Shown in pieces: positions 10,301-20,800 of a DNA stretch of 64,000 nt; position 1 is the stretch's first letter; every line of letters starts with the position of its first letter. This DNA is from Gigaspora margarita (Eukaryota > Glomeromycota > Glomeromycetes > Diversisporales > Gigasporaceae). Both the position numbers and the translations under genes were made by a program. Below the pieces are notes generated by a model, which had not been told where the DNA came from, did not search any database, and was given only the letters and a program-made list of their open reading frames with translations. The DNA lies in NCBI GenBank assembly GCA_009809945.1, contig WTPW01000018.1, forward strand, positions 796,822 to 860,821, in the 5' to 3' direction.

Positions 10301-10996
10301 GGGTCAGGTTTAGGGTAATAATGTCTTCTTTTGTAGGTAATAGATTGTGCTCTAACATCCGAATTAATAAAGTTATTAAGGATACGAAGGTTATTCTGAA
10401 TGTCATTTCCCCAACGTCGATTTGCATTTACTTTGATATATTGTCTCATATGATAAGTTTTACATTTCTTAATATATTTAAGCACGGCCGAAAAACGTTC
10501 TTCACGACCAATACCATCTTTTGGAGGAATGATAATCTATAATGAATTTATTTGTTAAGCACAATAATATAAAACATGAACAAGCAAATAAAACAAAAAT
10601 TAAAGAACTTTAAATAATTACTTCAGAAAAAGTTTTAGTATTTTTACCATTGCAAAGTTTATTATAAGAGAATATAATGCTTCCATTGTATACTGGAAAA
10701 ACATTTTGACCAAACTCTTTTTTATTAAGTAAATGATAAAACACAGTTTCAGAATTAATATTTCTTCTCTTCGTCGTATTGTCACGTCAAAAGTATAAGA
10801 GTGAATGAAAGGATATTTGAACTAAATTGAGAAATAAATTTTGTATTTTTTAATATTATTTGATAAATAAATTATTTAGACGTATGCTTACATTTGTTTT
10901 CACTTCTAAATAATTAACGATAACTTCAACAGGTTTTCCTCTGGTAGCCGGTTCACTTGGTCTTAAGGCAATCATATTTCTTAAATCGTTCGACAT
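7395..10996 (-). pseudogene. Argonaute (AGO) gene, 13 exons, decayed
   Basis: Argonautes bind small RNAs and silence matching transcripts. Exons read on minus: 10996-10892, 10821-10622, 10536-10227, 10147-9735, 9491-9303, 9223-9129, 9057-8947, 8872-8819, 8744-8469, 8386-8032, 7958-7852, 7757-7633 and 7538-7395, almost all with GT-AG borders. Domains in order: N-terminal (LRPSEPATRGKP), linker (FQSVHPGWG), PAZ (FYPSGPLIDW, YFLELGM), MID (KLHSWSVVCF) and PIWI (LGGTNSRLIPNQL, MIIGAYFSHP, FYRESVTERQF, GTVIDKDIV, HYAHKLAKL). Damage: a one-base loss in exon 2, a stop or shift at the end of exon 4 (TGA 9743-9741), an in-frame TGA where Trp is expected (9152-9150), and frameshifts in exons 10 and 13. 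The first catalytic Asp is Tyr (8368-8366), and the Asp of YRDGV is Glu (8177-8175). Intron 4 contains a MITE fragment. The start at 10996 follows from the conserved N-terminal motif. Confidence 0.9.
9530..9737. mobile_element. MITE fragment within Argonaute intron 4
   Basis: It begins ccctgtaagaaatggtgcacg and is rich in tgcacg, acgtgc and ccgtgcaatagtgcacg. Its terminus and motifs match the element at 22118-23920, whose ends read ccctat...aagaaat. GC-rich words are concentrated here against AT-rich intron sequence. The right border is unclear. Confidence 0.5.
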
Positions 10997-11835
10997 GATA
11001 CCTAAAAAAAAGCGAAATACAGCAACTTAAAATTGAAAAAGGTGCTTTTAATCGAATTAAAATTTGATATAATGAAAAATTTTTTAGTAATACCAATACC
11101 GGTAATTGATTTTTATTTATTAATTAAAGATGCTTTGATAAAACTATTTGATTATTCAAAAGCTTGGCACGATGATTTCCTTATTTGTGAACAATGACAT
11201 TTTCCGAGGTTTAATACTATTACAGTATTAGACTCAACACAAACTTGTCACAAGACATCTCGGTCATAAATTAGGGTATCCAGGATTATGCGATGGATAT
11301 GAACTAAACTTAGAATTATTTAAATAGGGAATGCATTTTTTTTCCAAAACTTTGATCTCAAACATGCTCGTAATTTAGCAATTGATCGAGATGTCACACA
11401 GATAGATATACGATCGCTTCTTTGCACGTAGATCAGGTGAATAAATTTTTACTATAAATTTGAGTGACCGATACTCATATGAATTCTCAATTTTCATATT
11501 AAATTATAACGATAACGGTAATCATTTCAATCGCCGTTTCAGGGACCTCCTAAAAGGAAACTTCATTCTGGACAACGTGAAATGATTCGGCAAGATAAGT
11601 ACTTTATTATCCTTACGTTTAAAAAGTAAAAAAAAAAAAAAAAAAAAGAAAAAAAAACCTCAAAAAGAGAGAAGAATCGTGCCTTTAAAAATGCCCTTTT
11701 GCTTCATAATATATAGTATTGAGTAAGTTAATATATAAATTTCCACTACGAAAAATCGAAGTTGCCGGTAAACTTTTACATTGAAATTTAAAACCACTTA
11801 ACTATATAACTATATAAACTTACAAAACAGTTAAC
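10997..11835. other. Intergenic region upstream of the Argonaute relic
   Basis: It includes the presumed Argonaute promoter. No TATA-type element can be singled out in AT-rich sequence. An A-rich run (11627-11660) lies here. No other gene is seen. Confidence 0.45.
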
Positions 11836-12637
11836 AACCTATTTTTAGGCTCTTTGCAAGAACATTATATTGACTTTTCTGAAATAATTGGGATAATAAT
11901 CTTGGACCAGAAAGAAGTAAAGCATTAACTAATGCACTTGCAAGAGCATCATGTTGACATCTCTGAATCTTAATTGGAATAATAAACTTGGATCGGAAAG
12001 ACGAAAAGCATACTTCGCAAGAACACCATCGTTGACTTTTTTGGATCTTAATTGGAATAATAAAAAGATGAAAAGCATTAGTTGATGCACTTTGCAAGAA
12101 CACCGCGTTGATTTCTCTGGATCTTAATTGGAATAATAAACTTGGATTAGAAGAACGAAAAGCTTTAGCTGATGAACTTTGAGAAAGATTAAATAAAAGC
12201 ATTAGCCGATGTACTTGCATGAACACCATGTTGTTGGAACTTGTGATTCAGACATACGAGGTACAGTAATCACTACAAGAAAAAAACACAATCACACAAT
12301 CAACCACGCAACAAGTCCAAGAGGTTAGAGGCGTATCGATTTGGCAAGGTGAGTGAGGATTTTTTGGATCAGAAGGATATGGATTCTATTAAAATTATTG
12401 GATACAATTCACTACAACTAAAAAAAATCCTACTTCTATTTATACAAAATTCAAAAGAAACAAAAAGAAAATCGAAAGGTTTTATAATCTTAGAACCTCA
12501 CGTCATCAATAACGACTTCACTGCAATTTTAATCGCTTTCTTTCTTTAATCATAACCCACCACTAACTCATACTTCAATAGTGTTTGTTATTTTTTTCAC
12601 TTACAATTCTTCGCTTCTAGGTTACGTGCTACCTAGT

Positions 12638-12975
12638 GGTACAAGTCGAAAATCGAATTAATCGATTAGTTGTAAAGTTGACGATTAATTGATTTGAAGT
12701 TTATGGACCCAATTTAGTCGATTAATCTATTAGTCGTTAATCGACTGACCAACTAATCGATTAATCGACTAGTCGATTGGTCAATTAATCAACTGATCAT
12801 ATAAGAATATCAGCCCGATTGTTTCAGTTACTACCTTACGTGTATTTTACCAAGTTTCGTTTATTATTTATTCAACTAATCGATTAGTTTGATAAAATCG
12901 ATTAATTAATTAGTTGGATAAAATGATCTATCAACTAATCGATTGAAAATTTTCATCGATTTGTATCACTAATGC
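12638..12975. mobile_element. TIR element of the agtgatacaaat family
   Basis: The left end agtggtacaagtcgaaaatc and inverted right end (agtgatacaaatcgatgaaa on minus) bound a block of overlapping aatcgattaat palindromes. Similar termini occur at 27269-27531 and 32636-32810. No target duplication was resolved. It sits within the LRR relic. Confidence 0.5.
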
Positions 12976-13383
12976 TACCACTAACAACCACTCTGGATTT
13001 TAGTTGGAATAATAAATTTGTATTAGAAGAATGAAGCATTACCCGATGAACTTTGCAAAAACACCGCATTGATCTCTCTGGGTTTTAGAATAATAAAATT
13101 GGATTAAAAAGGATGAGAAGCATTAGCCAATGCATTTGTAAAACGTTAACTTTTCAGATGAAAAGCATTAACCTATGCACTTTGCAAGAACAACACGTTG
13201 ACTTCTTTCGATCATAGTTAGAATGATAACCTTAGATCAGAAAGACATTTTGAAAAAACATTGCAATTAACTTTCTAGAATAATAGGCTTGGATCAGAAG
13301 GACGAAAAGCATAAGCCAATGCACCTCGCAAATGACTTCTCTGGATTATGGAATAATAAGCTTGGATCACAAGAATAAAAAGT

Positions 13384-13993
13384 CCTTATAAGAAAAGTGG
13401 TACGGGTTGTGGTACGGGTTGGCGTCGGGAATGCTCGAAATGGCACGGATCATGTGGCCGCACAGGAACGTTTTACGGAATGGCACGTCAAAGGGTGGCA
13501 CGTAATATCACGTCATATGAAATGGCGCGTTCAGATGACACGTATCTGTACGCTACACGCGTGTTGGCTTGTGTACATGTTGGCTCGTTTCGTGGAGAAC
13601 GAAGGATCAGTAAATGATTTTTTTTAAAAAAAGAGTAATTTCTCATGATTTCACTGATGAAGCTTCCCTGTGTGTCTTAACAAAAAAAATTCCTTACAAA
13701 ATTTTACTTCATATGCGGTTAGCTTGTTCATCTTATATTTAATAGTTAATCCACATCGTTATCGCGGTGGCACGTGAATTTACGTTCATTACCCGTGCCA
13801 AATCCCTGATGATTTGACTAGTAAACTGTTGCAAAACCCGAGCCATTTACGGTCCAATTGGCACGGACATACGGTCTCGCACGGTCAACGGAATCCGTAC
13901 CAATTCCGACCATACCCGTACAAATCCGGATCATGACTCGTGCTACAAAGACCCGTGCCTATCCGACGCCAACCGGTCCAATTTTATAAGCCG
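13384..13993. mobile_element. GC-rich MITE, copy 1, inserted in the LRR array
   Basis: The ends ttataagaaaagtggtacgg and (minus) cttataaaattggaccggtt are followed on both sides by ggttggcgtcgg. The interior is rich in tggcacgg and cacgtaat words and contains the shared block aaaaaaattccttacaaaat at about 13685-13706. LRR repeats lie on both sides, so this is an insertion. The plus frame at 13397-13627 is incidental. Confidence 0.75.
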
Positions 13994-14261
13994 ATGCACT
14001 TTGCGAAATACATATTGACTCTCTTCTCTGGATCTTAGTTGAATAATAAACTTGGATCAGAAGGATGAAAGGCATTAGCTGCTGTTATATTATTTACTTA
14101 TGTTGGTTTATAAACGATTTAAGATATAAAACTTATATATTTTTGAGAATTAGTATGATCTAAATGATTAAATTAATCCTTGTATTGGGATGGTAGTGTC
14201 ACAAATCGAGCAATAATTTTTTTATTTTTGTAAGAAAATACTGTAATTGAATTGTCCAGAT

Positions 14262-14803
14262 CGGGACCCGTAAAATTTTCATAAAAAATCCAAAATTTCA
14301 AGTACCAACTAAAATTTTAGAGAATTTATATCTAAAATTATCAAATTTAATTAAAATTTTCTAAAAATTTCCATATTACATCATGCGGAAATTTCGGAAT
14401 ATTTCGGAATTTCACAATTCTGACCCGCACTAGCAGCAAACTACCATAGTGTGAGTCTGTGCGGTAGATTCATCTTTGATTTGACTATCTCTAGTGATAC
14501 GTGTTTTATTTTTAATAAAAATTTTATACAAACTTATTTAAATAATTTCTAAGACATAAGCGCCTGACTAGTTTGTATTGAATATTGATAACGTGATCTT
14601 TGATTTCTGATCATTTTTATATTGTATTAAATCAAATTACAAGCTTATAATACATTCTTCGAAAGAATGAACTTATGAAATTTTCTAAATTGTCAAAATT
14701 TTATCAAATTTAAGTCAAAATTTATCTAAAATTTATTAAATTAAATCAAAATTTATCTAAAATTTATTAAATTTTTTGTTGTCATAGAAAAAATTCTACG
14801 GGT
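14262..14803. mobile_element. hAT-like MITE with gggacccgta ends
   Basis: Inverted ends gggacccgtaaaatttt and aaattctacgggtccc bound AT-rich sequence with tctaaaatttat repeats. The termini resemble the CAGGGACCC family (5072-5535, 31428-31836). It abuts the truncated end of MITE copy 2, and no clean target duplication is seen. Confidence 0.55.
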
Positions 14804-15648
14804 CCCAGGCACGGGTCAAGATCCGGATTTGTACGGGTGAGGTCCGAATTGGACGGATACCGTTGACCGTGTGGGACCGTATGCCCGTGCCAATTGTACC
14901 GTAAATAGCTCGGGTTTTGCAGCAGTTTACTAGTCGAATCGGCACGGGATTTGACACAGGTAATGATCGTGCCACCACGAAAACGATGTGGAATACTTAT
15001 TAAAACATAAATTTATATAAGGCCAGACCAACTTGATTTTCTGTTTAACATAACATGAGATAGCTCGTAAGAGGGGGGTGGGGAATTAAGAAATAACATA
15101 TATTCATAAAATATAGAACTAATGCTGCAATTTTATTGGTTAATTAAATGTGTATTTGTTCATATAGATTTTAAAAAAATAGAGGGGGGATATTTAATAC
15201 TATGTGTATTATGAGCATTGGATCTTATAATTTTTTAAAAATGAGGGGGGTGGGGTTATGTTAAACAGAGAATTAAATTGGTCTGGCCTAAGTAATCAAT
15301 AAAAGATGAACAAGTTAACTGCATATAAAGTAAAATTTGTAAGGAATTTTTTTGTTAAGGCTCACAGGTTAGTGAAATCATGGGAGGTTGCTCTTTTTTT
15401 TTAAAAAAAATTTTACTAATCTTTCGCTCTCCACGAAACGAGCCAACAATATCACGAGCCAACACGTGTGTAACGTACACATACGTGCATCTGAACACGC
15501 CATTTCATATCTGATATGACATGATATTACGTACACCCTTTGCCGTAATGCCCTACCATTTTTTACCGCGCCATTCCGTAAACGTTCCGTGCCTTTTCGA
15601 GCATTCCGACGCCAACCCGTACCACAACCCGGACCATTTTCTTATAGG
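14804..15648. mobile_element. GC-rich MITE, copy 2, inverted relative to copy 1
   Basis: From cacgggtcaagatccgg to ccattttcttataggg, this is the reverse complement of copy 1 over most of its length, including ttggcgtcgg and the gttggctcgt motif. The first 45 or so bases of the family are missing. A Harbinger-like MITE (15021-15288) is inserted in it. With copy 1 it forms a head-to-head inverted pair about 0.8 kb apart. Confidence 0.75.
15021..15288. mobile_element. PIF/Harbinger-like MITE (TAA duplication)
   Basis: The termini ggccagaccaacttgatttt and (minus) ggccagaccaatttaattct continue inward to a shared ctgtttaacataac. They are flanked by taa at 15018-15020 and 15289-15291. A 3-bp TAA duplication with GGCC-type TIRs fits Tourist-like MITEs of PIF/Harbinger. 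The interior carries g-runs (gaggggggtgggg) at both ends. It is nested in MITE copy 2. Confidence 0.85.
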
Positions 15649-15659
15649 GATAATCGTCA

Positions 15660-16350
15660 ATTATAATAAGTATAAACTACATAAATACCATTTAACTTGT
15701 TAACTATGAAATTATTTTGAACCATCATTTAATATTAATTTATCTTTTGAATCCAAGCCTCGAAAATTACGTAGAATGCGCTAAACTAAGATCGACAAGC
15801 TCATGAAGGAATTGCCACCATAAGAATATCAAATGAATTTAAAATGATTAAAAAAATATTTTAGAATCTATAAATTCCATAAATTATTATAAATCAATAA
15901 ACAAAATAACATTCCTTGAACGTTCTTACTGTAAATGTATTGTATTTTTTAAAAAAATAAAGATTTAATTAACAAATTTTGATCTAAATACTATAAATGG
16001 GTTTTCTTGATTTCTTCAAAATTTTATAACATATCACTCTTTCAAAGATGTATTTCACTGAAATTTCTTATTTGTGTGCATCTAGTAAACTATTTTTCAT
16101 GTCAAGGTCTTAAAAAGAATCTTATGGAAGAAGGTAAAATAATTGACCATCTTTATGGGAACCATATATTATACAATGTGATAGTTTTTCATAGGCGAGA
16201 CCAATTCGAAGAGAAAATGAACGAACATAAATGAAGAGCAAGGTCAGCCCGATAATTTCTGATTGAGAAAAAATTTTATTAAAATTTACTATGCACACGT
16301 TCCATTCCCTCTTTTGAGAAAGGAATGTAACGTAACTCTAAGAAAAATGT
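15660..16350. other. AT-rich spacer between MITE copies
   Basis: No gene is supported. A 75-codon plus-strand frame (16007-16234) has plausible composition but no domain, start context or partner exon. Confidence 0.4.
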
Positions 16351-16351
16351 A

Positions 16352-16977
16352 TCATAAAGGTACGGGTTAGCGACGGAATGGCACGGATTATACCCGGATT
16401 TTGTACTTAAAAGGCTTGGATTGGCACGGATTTTTGGCCCGTGGTGGACCGTATGCCCGTACTAATTAGACCGTTAATGACTCGGGTTTTGCAACACTTT
16501 ACCTGTCCAAATGGCACGGGTTTTGGTACGGTAATCAACGTGAATTAACGTGCTATACCACTGTGATAAAAAAAAAATACATACAAGTAGATTACATAAA
16601 TTTATATTAACAATCAATATAATATGAACTAACTGCACTTGTATCAAATTTTGTAAGGAATTTTTTTGTTGACACCCAGAGCAGTTTCATTAGCGATATT
16701 ATGAGATATTGCAATTTTTTTTTTAGAAAAAAATCGTATATTGATCTTTCGCTCTTCTGAAATGAGCCAACACGTACCACCTTTGACACGTATCATTCCG
16801 TGAAATGAAGATGCCATTACGTATGACGTGACATAACGTGCCACCTCCTATCGTAATCTCCGTACCACTTTTTGCCGTGCTATTCCGTGCAACGCGCCTG
16901 TACGTATCACTCCGACCGTGCCATTTCGTGTATTCCAGACACCAACCCGTATCACACCCGGTCCACTTTTTTTATAG
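16352..16977. mobile_element. GC-rich MITE, copy 3
   Basis: It starts cataaaggtacgggttagcg and ends gtccactttttttataggg, in the same orientation as copy 2, with the same internal order: the region reading ccgtatgcccgtac, the block aattttgtaaggaatttttt (about 16648) and the atgagccaacacgt motif. It is more diverged than copies 1 and 2. Confidence 0.7.
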
Positions 16978-17320
16978 GGTAAACCACCGAATTAAATTAT
17001 AAAAATCAATTAAATTGGTCTTACCATATTATTTATATCGTTTAATTCGTAGGTACCTTAACAACTACTTTGTTATAAAGAGCTTGTAGTATTATTATGA
17101 AGTCCGTAGCAAAGGTTTAAATACGTGATTGTATCGGTTTGTGTAGTCTATGAAAATTTTTATGTGTGACATTTTGACGACTGTTAGACTTATCGATCTC
17201 CTACGTCGGAACTTTTCAGAATTTATTTTCTATTATTTATTTTAAGTGATATATCTTTGCTAAATCATTCAATTATATTATTGTTATTAAATTTAAAAAT
17301 CTTCAAAATTTTAAGGGTAG

Positions 17321-17740
17321 AGGATATGTAGATCATTTCTATTAATAAATGAGTGACAAAAAATATTTTTGCTGCGAATTAAAAAGTTGAAAGTTAATTT
17401 TTTACTATATAAATTGATATTTATATACTAATAAAATTGTTCATAATAAAAAATTACACATATCCTAAAAATTTTATTAATTTTGAATAAAATTTGACAA
17501 AGTTTTTATAGTATCAACTTCTACGGGGCGGGGTCTATTCTGCGGGGGTGATCACAAATTGGCCAATCAAATCATGTGAAAAACAATAAGTAAAATAGGG
17601 TCGCAAAGATAAAAACAACTATACCTTACTGTATGATCTACTGGGCCAATTTTAATGATTTGATCACCATTAATAAAAAATCTCTTTATTAAATATAAAA
17701 TTTTTTAACAACTAGAAATGATCTACATACCCAACTGATA
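17321..17740. mobile_element. Possible TIR element with tatgtagatcatttcta ends
   Basis: tatgtagatcatttcta (about 17328) is inverted at about 17713-17729. A second inverted pair around ggtgatca lies within. Only the end match is strong; there is no clear target duplication and no coding potential. It directly precedes the 17886 transposon. Confidence 0.4.
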
Positions 17741-17876
17741 TCTCATGAAAGACAAACTATTTGCTTTGAAATAATATCAGATATATAATCGGGATTTGTC
17801 GCATAAAAATCCGAGTTGTGTAATCAACGTGGCGAAAGATCGACATAAAACGTTTTCATGAAAATTTTGTAAATCA

Positions 17877-17885
17877 CTTTAGATA
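17877..17885. repeat. Left 9-bp target-site duplication of the RING transposon
   Basis: ctttagata here is repeated exactly at 21778-21786, on the far side of the element. Confidence 0.85.
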
Positions 17886-20800
17886 AGCATAGCGAACATT
17901 CGATGTGATTGGTTAGCTTTCGTAGATTATCTGATTAATTTCTTTAAATTATAATTGGCTGATTTCAATTACATATATATATATATGATCTTCCACGTTT
18001 TTACAAACGAACCGTTATTCTTTTTTTTTTTGCGCAACCTAATTTCTAGCTTACTCCATTTTCATAGTTCCGGCTAATGCCGGACAGTACTTAAAGTCTA
18101 TTCTACACAGAAGTCGAAGCCAAATATAAAATTGTTTGAAAATCGGTTATGAGTCGTCAAGATATTCGTACCAGGTAACGTATTCTCAACCCACTAGTTC
18201 ATATTTTTTAAGTTGGATTCTATTATCTGAATGAACGCTCATATTATTGTTATTATTGTGAATTAGGTTACAAAAGACAAACATGAGCCATTCGCTTATT
18301 ATCGAAAATGTGCAGAGCTAGGAAAAAAAATTCCAAACAAAAGTTAATTAAAAAACGATGATTATTTTATTGTTTTGTAATTTAAATTATAGTGATTTGT
18401 TTCATACTGATTATTAAATTGTAATAAAATCATTGTAATAAAAATAATTGTAATAAAAATAGTTGTAATAAAAATAATAATAAATTTATTTATTTTTTAA
18501 AAAAAAAATTACATTTTTTATAATAACATATAATTATGCATCTATTAAAACATTCATTGCCTTTTCGATTTGTAAATCTATATTATTATTTAATGAAAGG
18601 CCCTCGATGCTAACNTTAGTACTATCATGAGTTTCGTGGGTTTTAGTATCACCTGCCTCCTTTACATCCTTATCTATTTCTATTTTACCGAATGTCTCCA
18701 AAGTTTTTTGAAAAGCCTTACAATTACTTTTAATCCCACTTACAAGGTAGTCGATGCAATACCGGCATTGGTTCTCTAACTTGAATAAAAAACATTCAAA
18801 ATGATAAGCGTGCCCACAAATTAAAATGCAACCTACCTCGCAAGGATCTATACAACCTTCCATATCNCAATGCCTGTCTTCTCGAGGAGGATGCACCGTA
18901 TTCCAAGCCATTGGTAATATCTTGATATCAACTTTAGCTCCTAGTGCCAGAAATTCATATAATTCAGTTTCAGAATCTTCATCCACTATAACCATTTTTG
19001 ATTCACCGATATTCGCATACACATCCGTAAAAAGACCTAATAAGAAAAGTGCAGCATTCTTTTCAAGATATTCTAACTGCTTGGCCNAATATCTAATATT
19101 GTGATCTTTGGAAAATGTGTTAGTAAACGAATTGCTACCATGCATCTGATCGATTGTTCGTGCCTGTCGAATAACTTGTCCTGCCGTGTTTGATTCTTGT
19201 ATTTGTCGCCGAAGAGAACTATGAAAATTTTCAACATAATAATCGTTGAAAACATGAAGAGAATCTGAAAGGACATTAGAAATCAGATGGTTAGTATCAG
19301 ACCAAAAACAAACATCACTCAAAAATGCTAATGGAAGTTTGTTATAATATCGATGTTGATATTGGTAAAAAATTGTCCAAACTCTAAACATGGCTTCCTT
19401 GTATGCTATCCAATTTCCACTATGAAATATGATGGGGTAAAAATCCAAAACCAGTAGAATGACATTGTCCAGTAAATTAATAAGATATCTGGCTTCTAAA
19501 TCTTTAGACCGTTCAAATTTTCGTAAAATTGGTAAATGCACTCGCGACCAACCCTGCGAAGCTAATTCTAAAAGCAAATTAATTTTATAAGGTTTTGGTT
19601 TTTTTGCCAAAACCTTATTTTCGCCGAATATTGAATGAAAAAATTTGTCAAAAAACGCATAATTTAACAAAAACACAACTTCACGACTGTTTAAGGATAT
19701 GTATAAAGGTCCAATCATCGGAACAATGTGCAGAATTTGTTCTGGTATTCCAGAAGAATCTTTCATCTTAATATGGTTAGTAATAGCACGCCGCATATGA
19801 AGTTGTCCAGGATAGTCCATAGGCGCTACTAATACCTGTGTTTCCATATAAGTTCTTATCTCAGGAATATCCATCAAGCATTTAACCGCCTTCACGTAGT
19901 CATCAGTCGATTTAAGGGACCCTTCTATTAGATCAACTAGCTTTGTATTTTCCATACTTCGGTTAGTGCGACGTTGTTCGATTCTATCATCATAGCTATG
20001 GATTAAAAGNCGTTCAACTCGTTCGTCGTGGGTCTCCGGTTCCGACATCAAGTCGTTAAAAGCCTGCTTTCGTCTGGTGTAACTAAGCCATAAATGAGGA
20101 AAGAAATAAGTATGTGCATTCGATATAATAATAGTTGCATCAATATCCCCTTCATTATAAATATTTTTTTCTTGATTATTGGGATTGTAAAATGGAATAG
20201 GAGCAACTTCTGGCAAAGCTTTCAAAAGTATTGTAACAAAATGAGTAATATTATAAGTATTTGTTACATCGCAATGACGATATTCATGAATATTATGAAA
20301 ATCGTCCACATTAAGAACAACCAAATTTTCGCTCTATAAAAAAAATTATATAATTTATTATTTATTAAAAAAAAAAAAAAAAATCAAACCTACATTGTCA
20401 GTTAAAAATCTTCCCACGTCATTGTATGCCCTTCCGAATGCTGAGTTTCTGTCTTGCAATGGTTATACGCCGTATTGTCAATCCCGCACCGGCTAGTGTC
20501 TCCATTGCCGACAAAGAAGTTCCAGACGCATCCAGTAAAAATCCAACTTCCGCTTTGATTCCATTAATAAACTTATTATTAAGACCTGCTAAAAAATAAC
20601 AAAAAGAAACTAGTCTTTTTTTATTTTTTTCGTTAGTCATATTANTCTTAGCCTGTGGGTTAGTACCAGCAACCAATTGATCNAAGAAACCCTTTAANGA
20701 TGGCTCAGCTTCCTNGAGCATCTTTTTGAATTCTTCTGGATCCAAAATAGGGGTTTCTTTGTACACTCGCTGCCTTGTATACAACACCCCTGCCATCAGT

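Larger units (their letters stand above)
11840..14085 (+). pseudogene. LRR (ribonuclease-inhibitor type) gene relic, split by insertions
   Basis: Plus-strand segments 11840-12235, 12990-13383 and 13990-14085 repeat a unit of about 84 bp. When read through shifting frames it gives the pattern ISLDLNWNNKLG, EERKALADEL, LCKNTAL. This is the 28-residue ribonuclease-inhibitor-type LRR, an alpha/beta horseshoe used for protein binding. Frames are broken in nearly every unit (TAG/TAA codons and indels), so no product is expected. A TIR element (about 12638-12975) and a MITE (13384-13993) interrupt the array; the LRR sequence resumes right after the MITE with ccgatgcactttgcg. No N-terminal domain was found, so the original architecture is unknown. 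The minus-strand frame at 11831-12229 is a shadow of these repeats. Confidence 0.7.

Noticed and set aside
12239-12990. Solo LTR starting tgttggaa
   Set aside because: The start resembles a copia-type LTR, but no matching ca end with a 5-bp duplication could be found; part of the interval is better explained by a TIR element.
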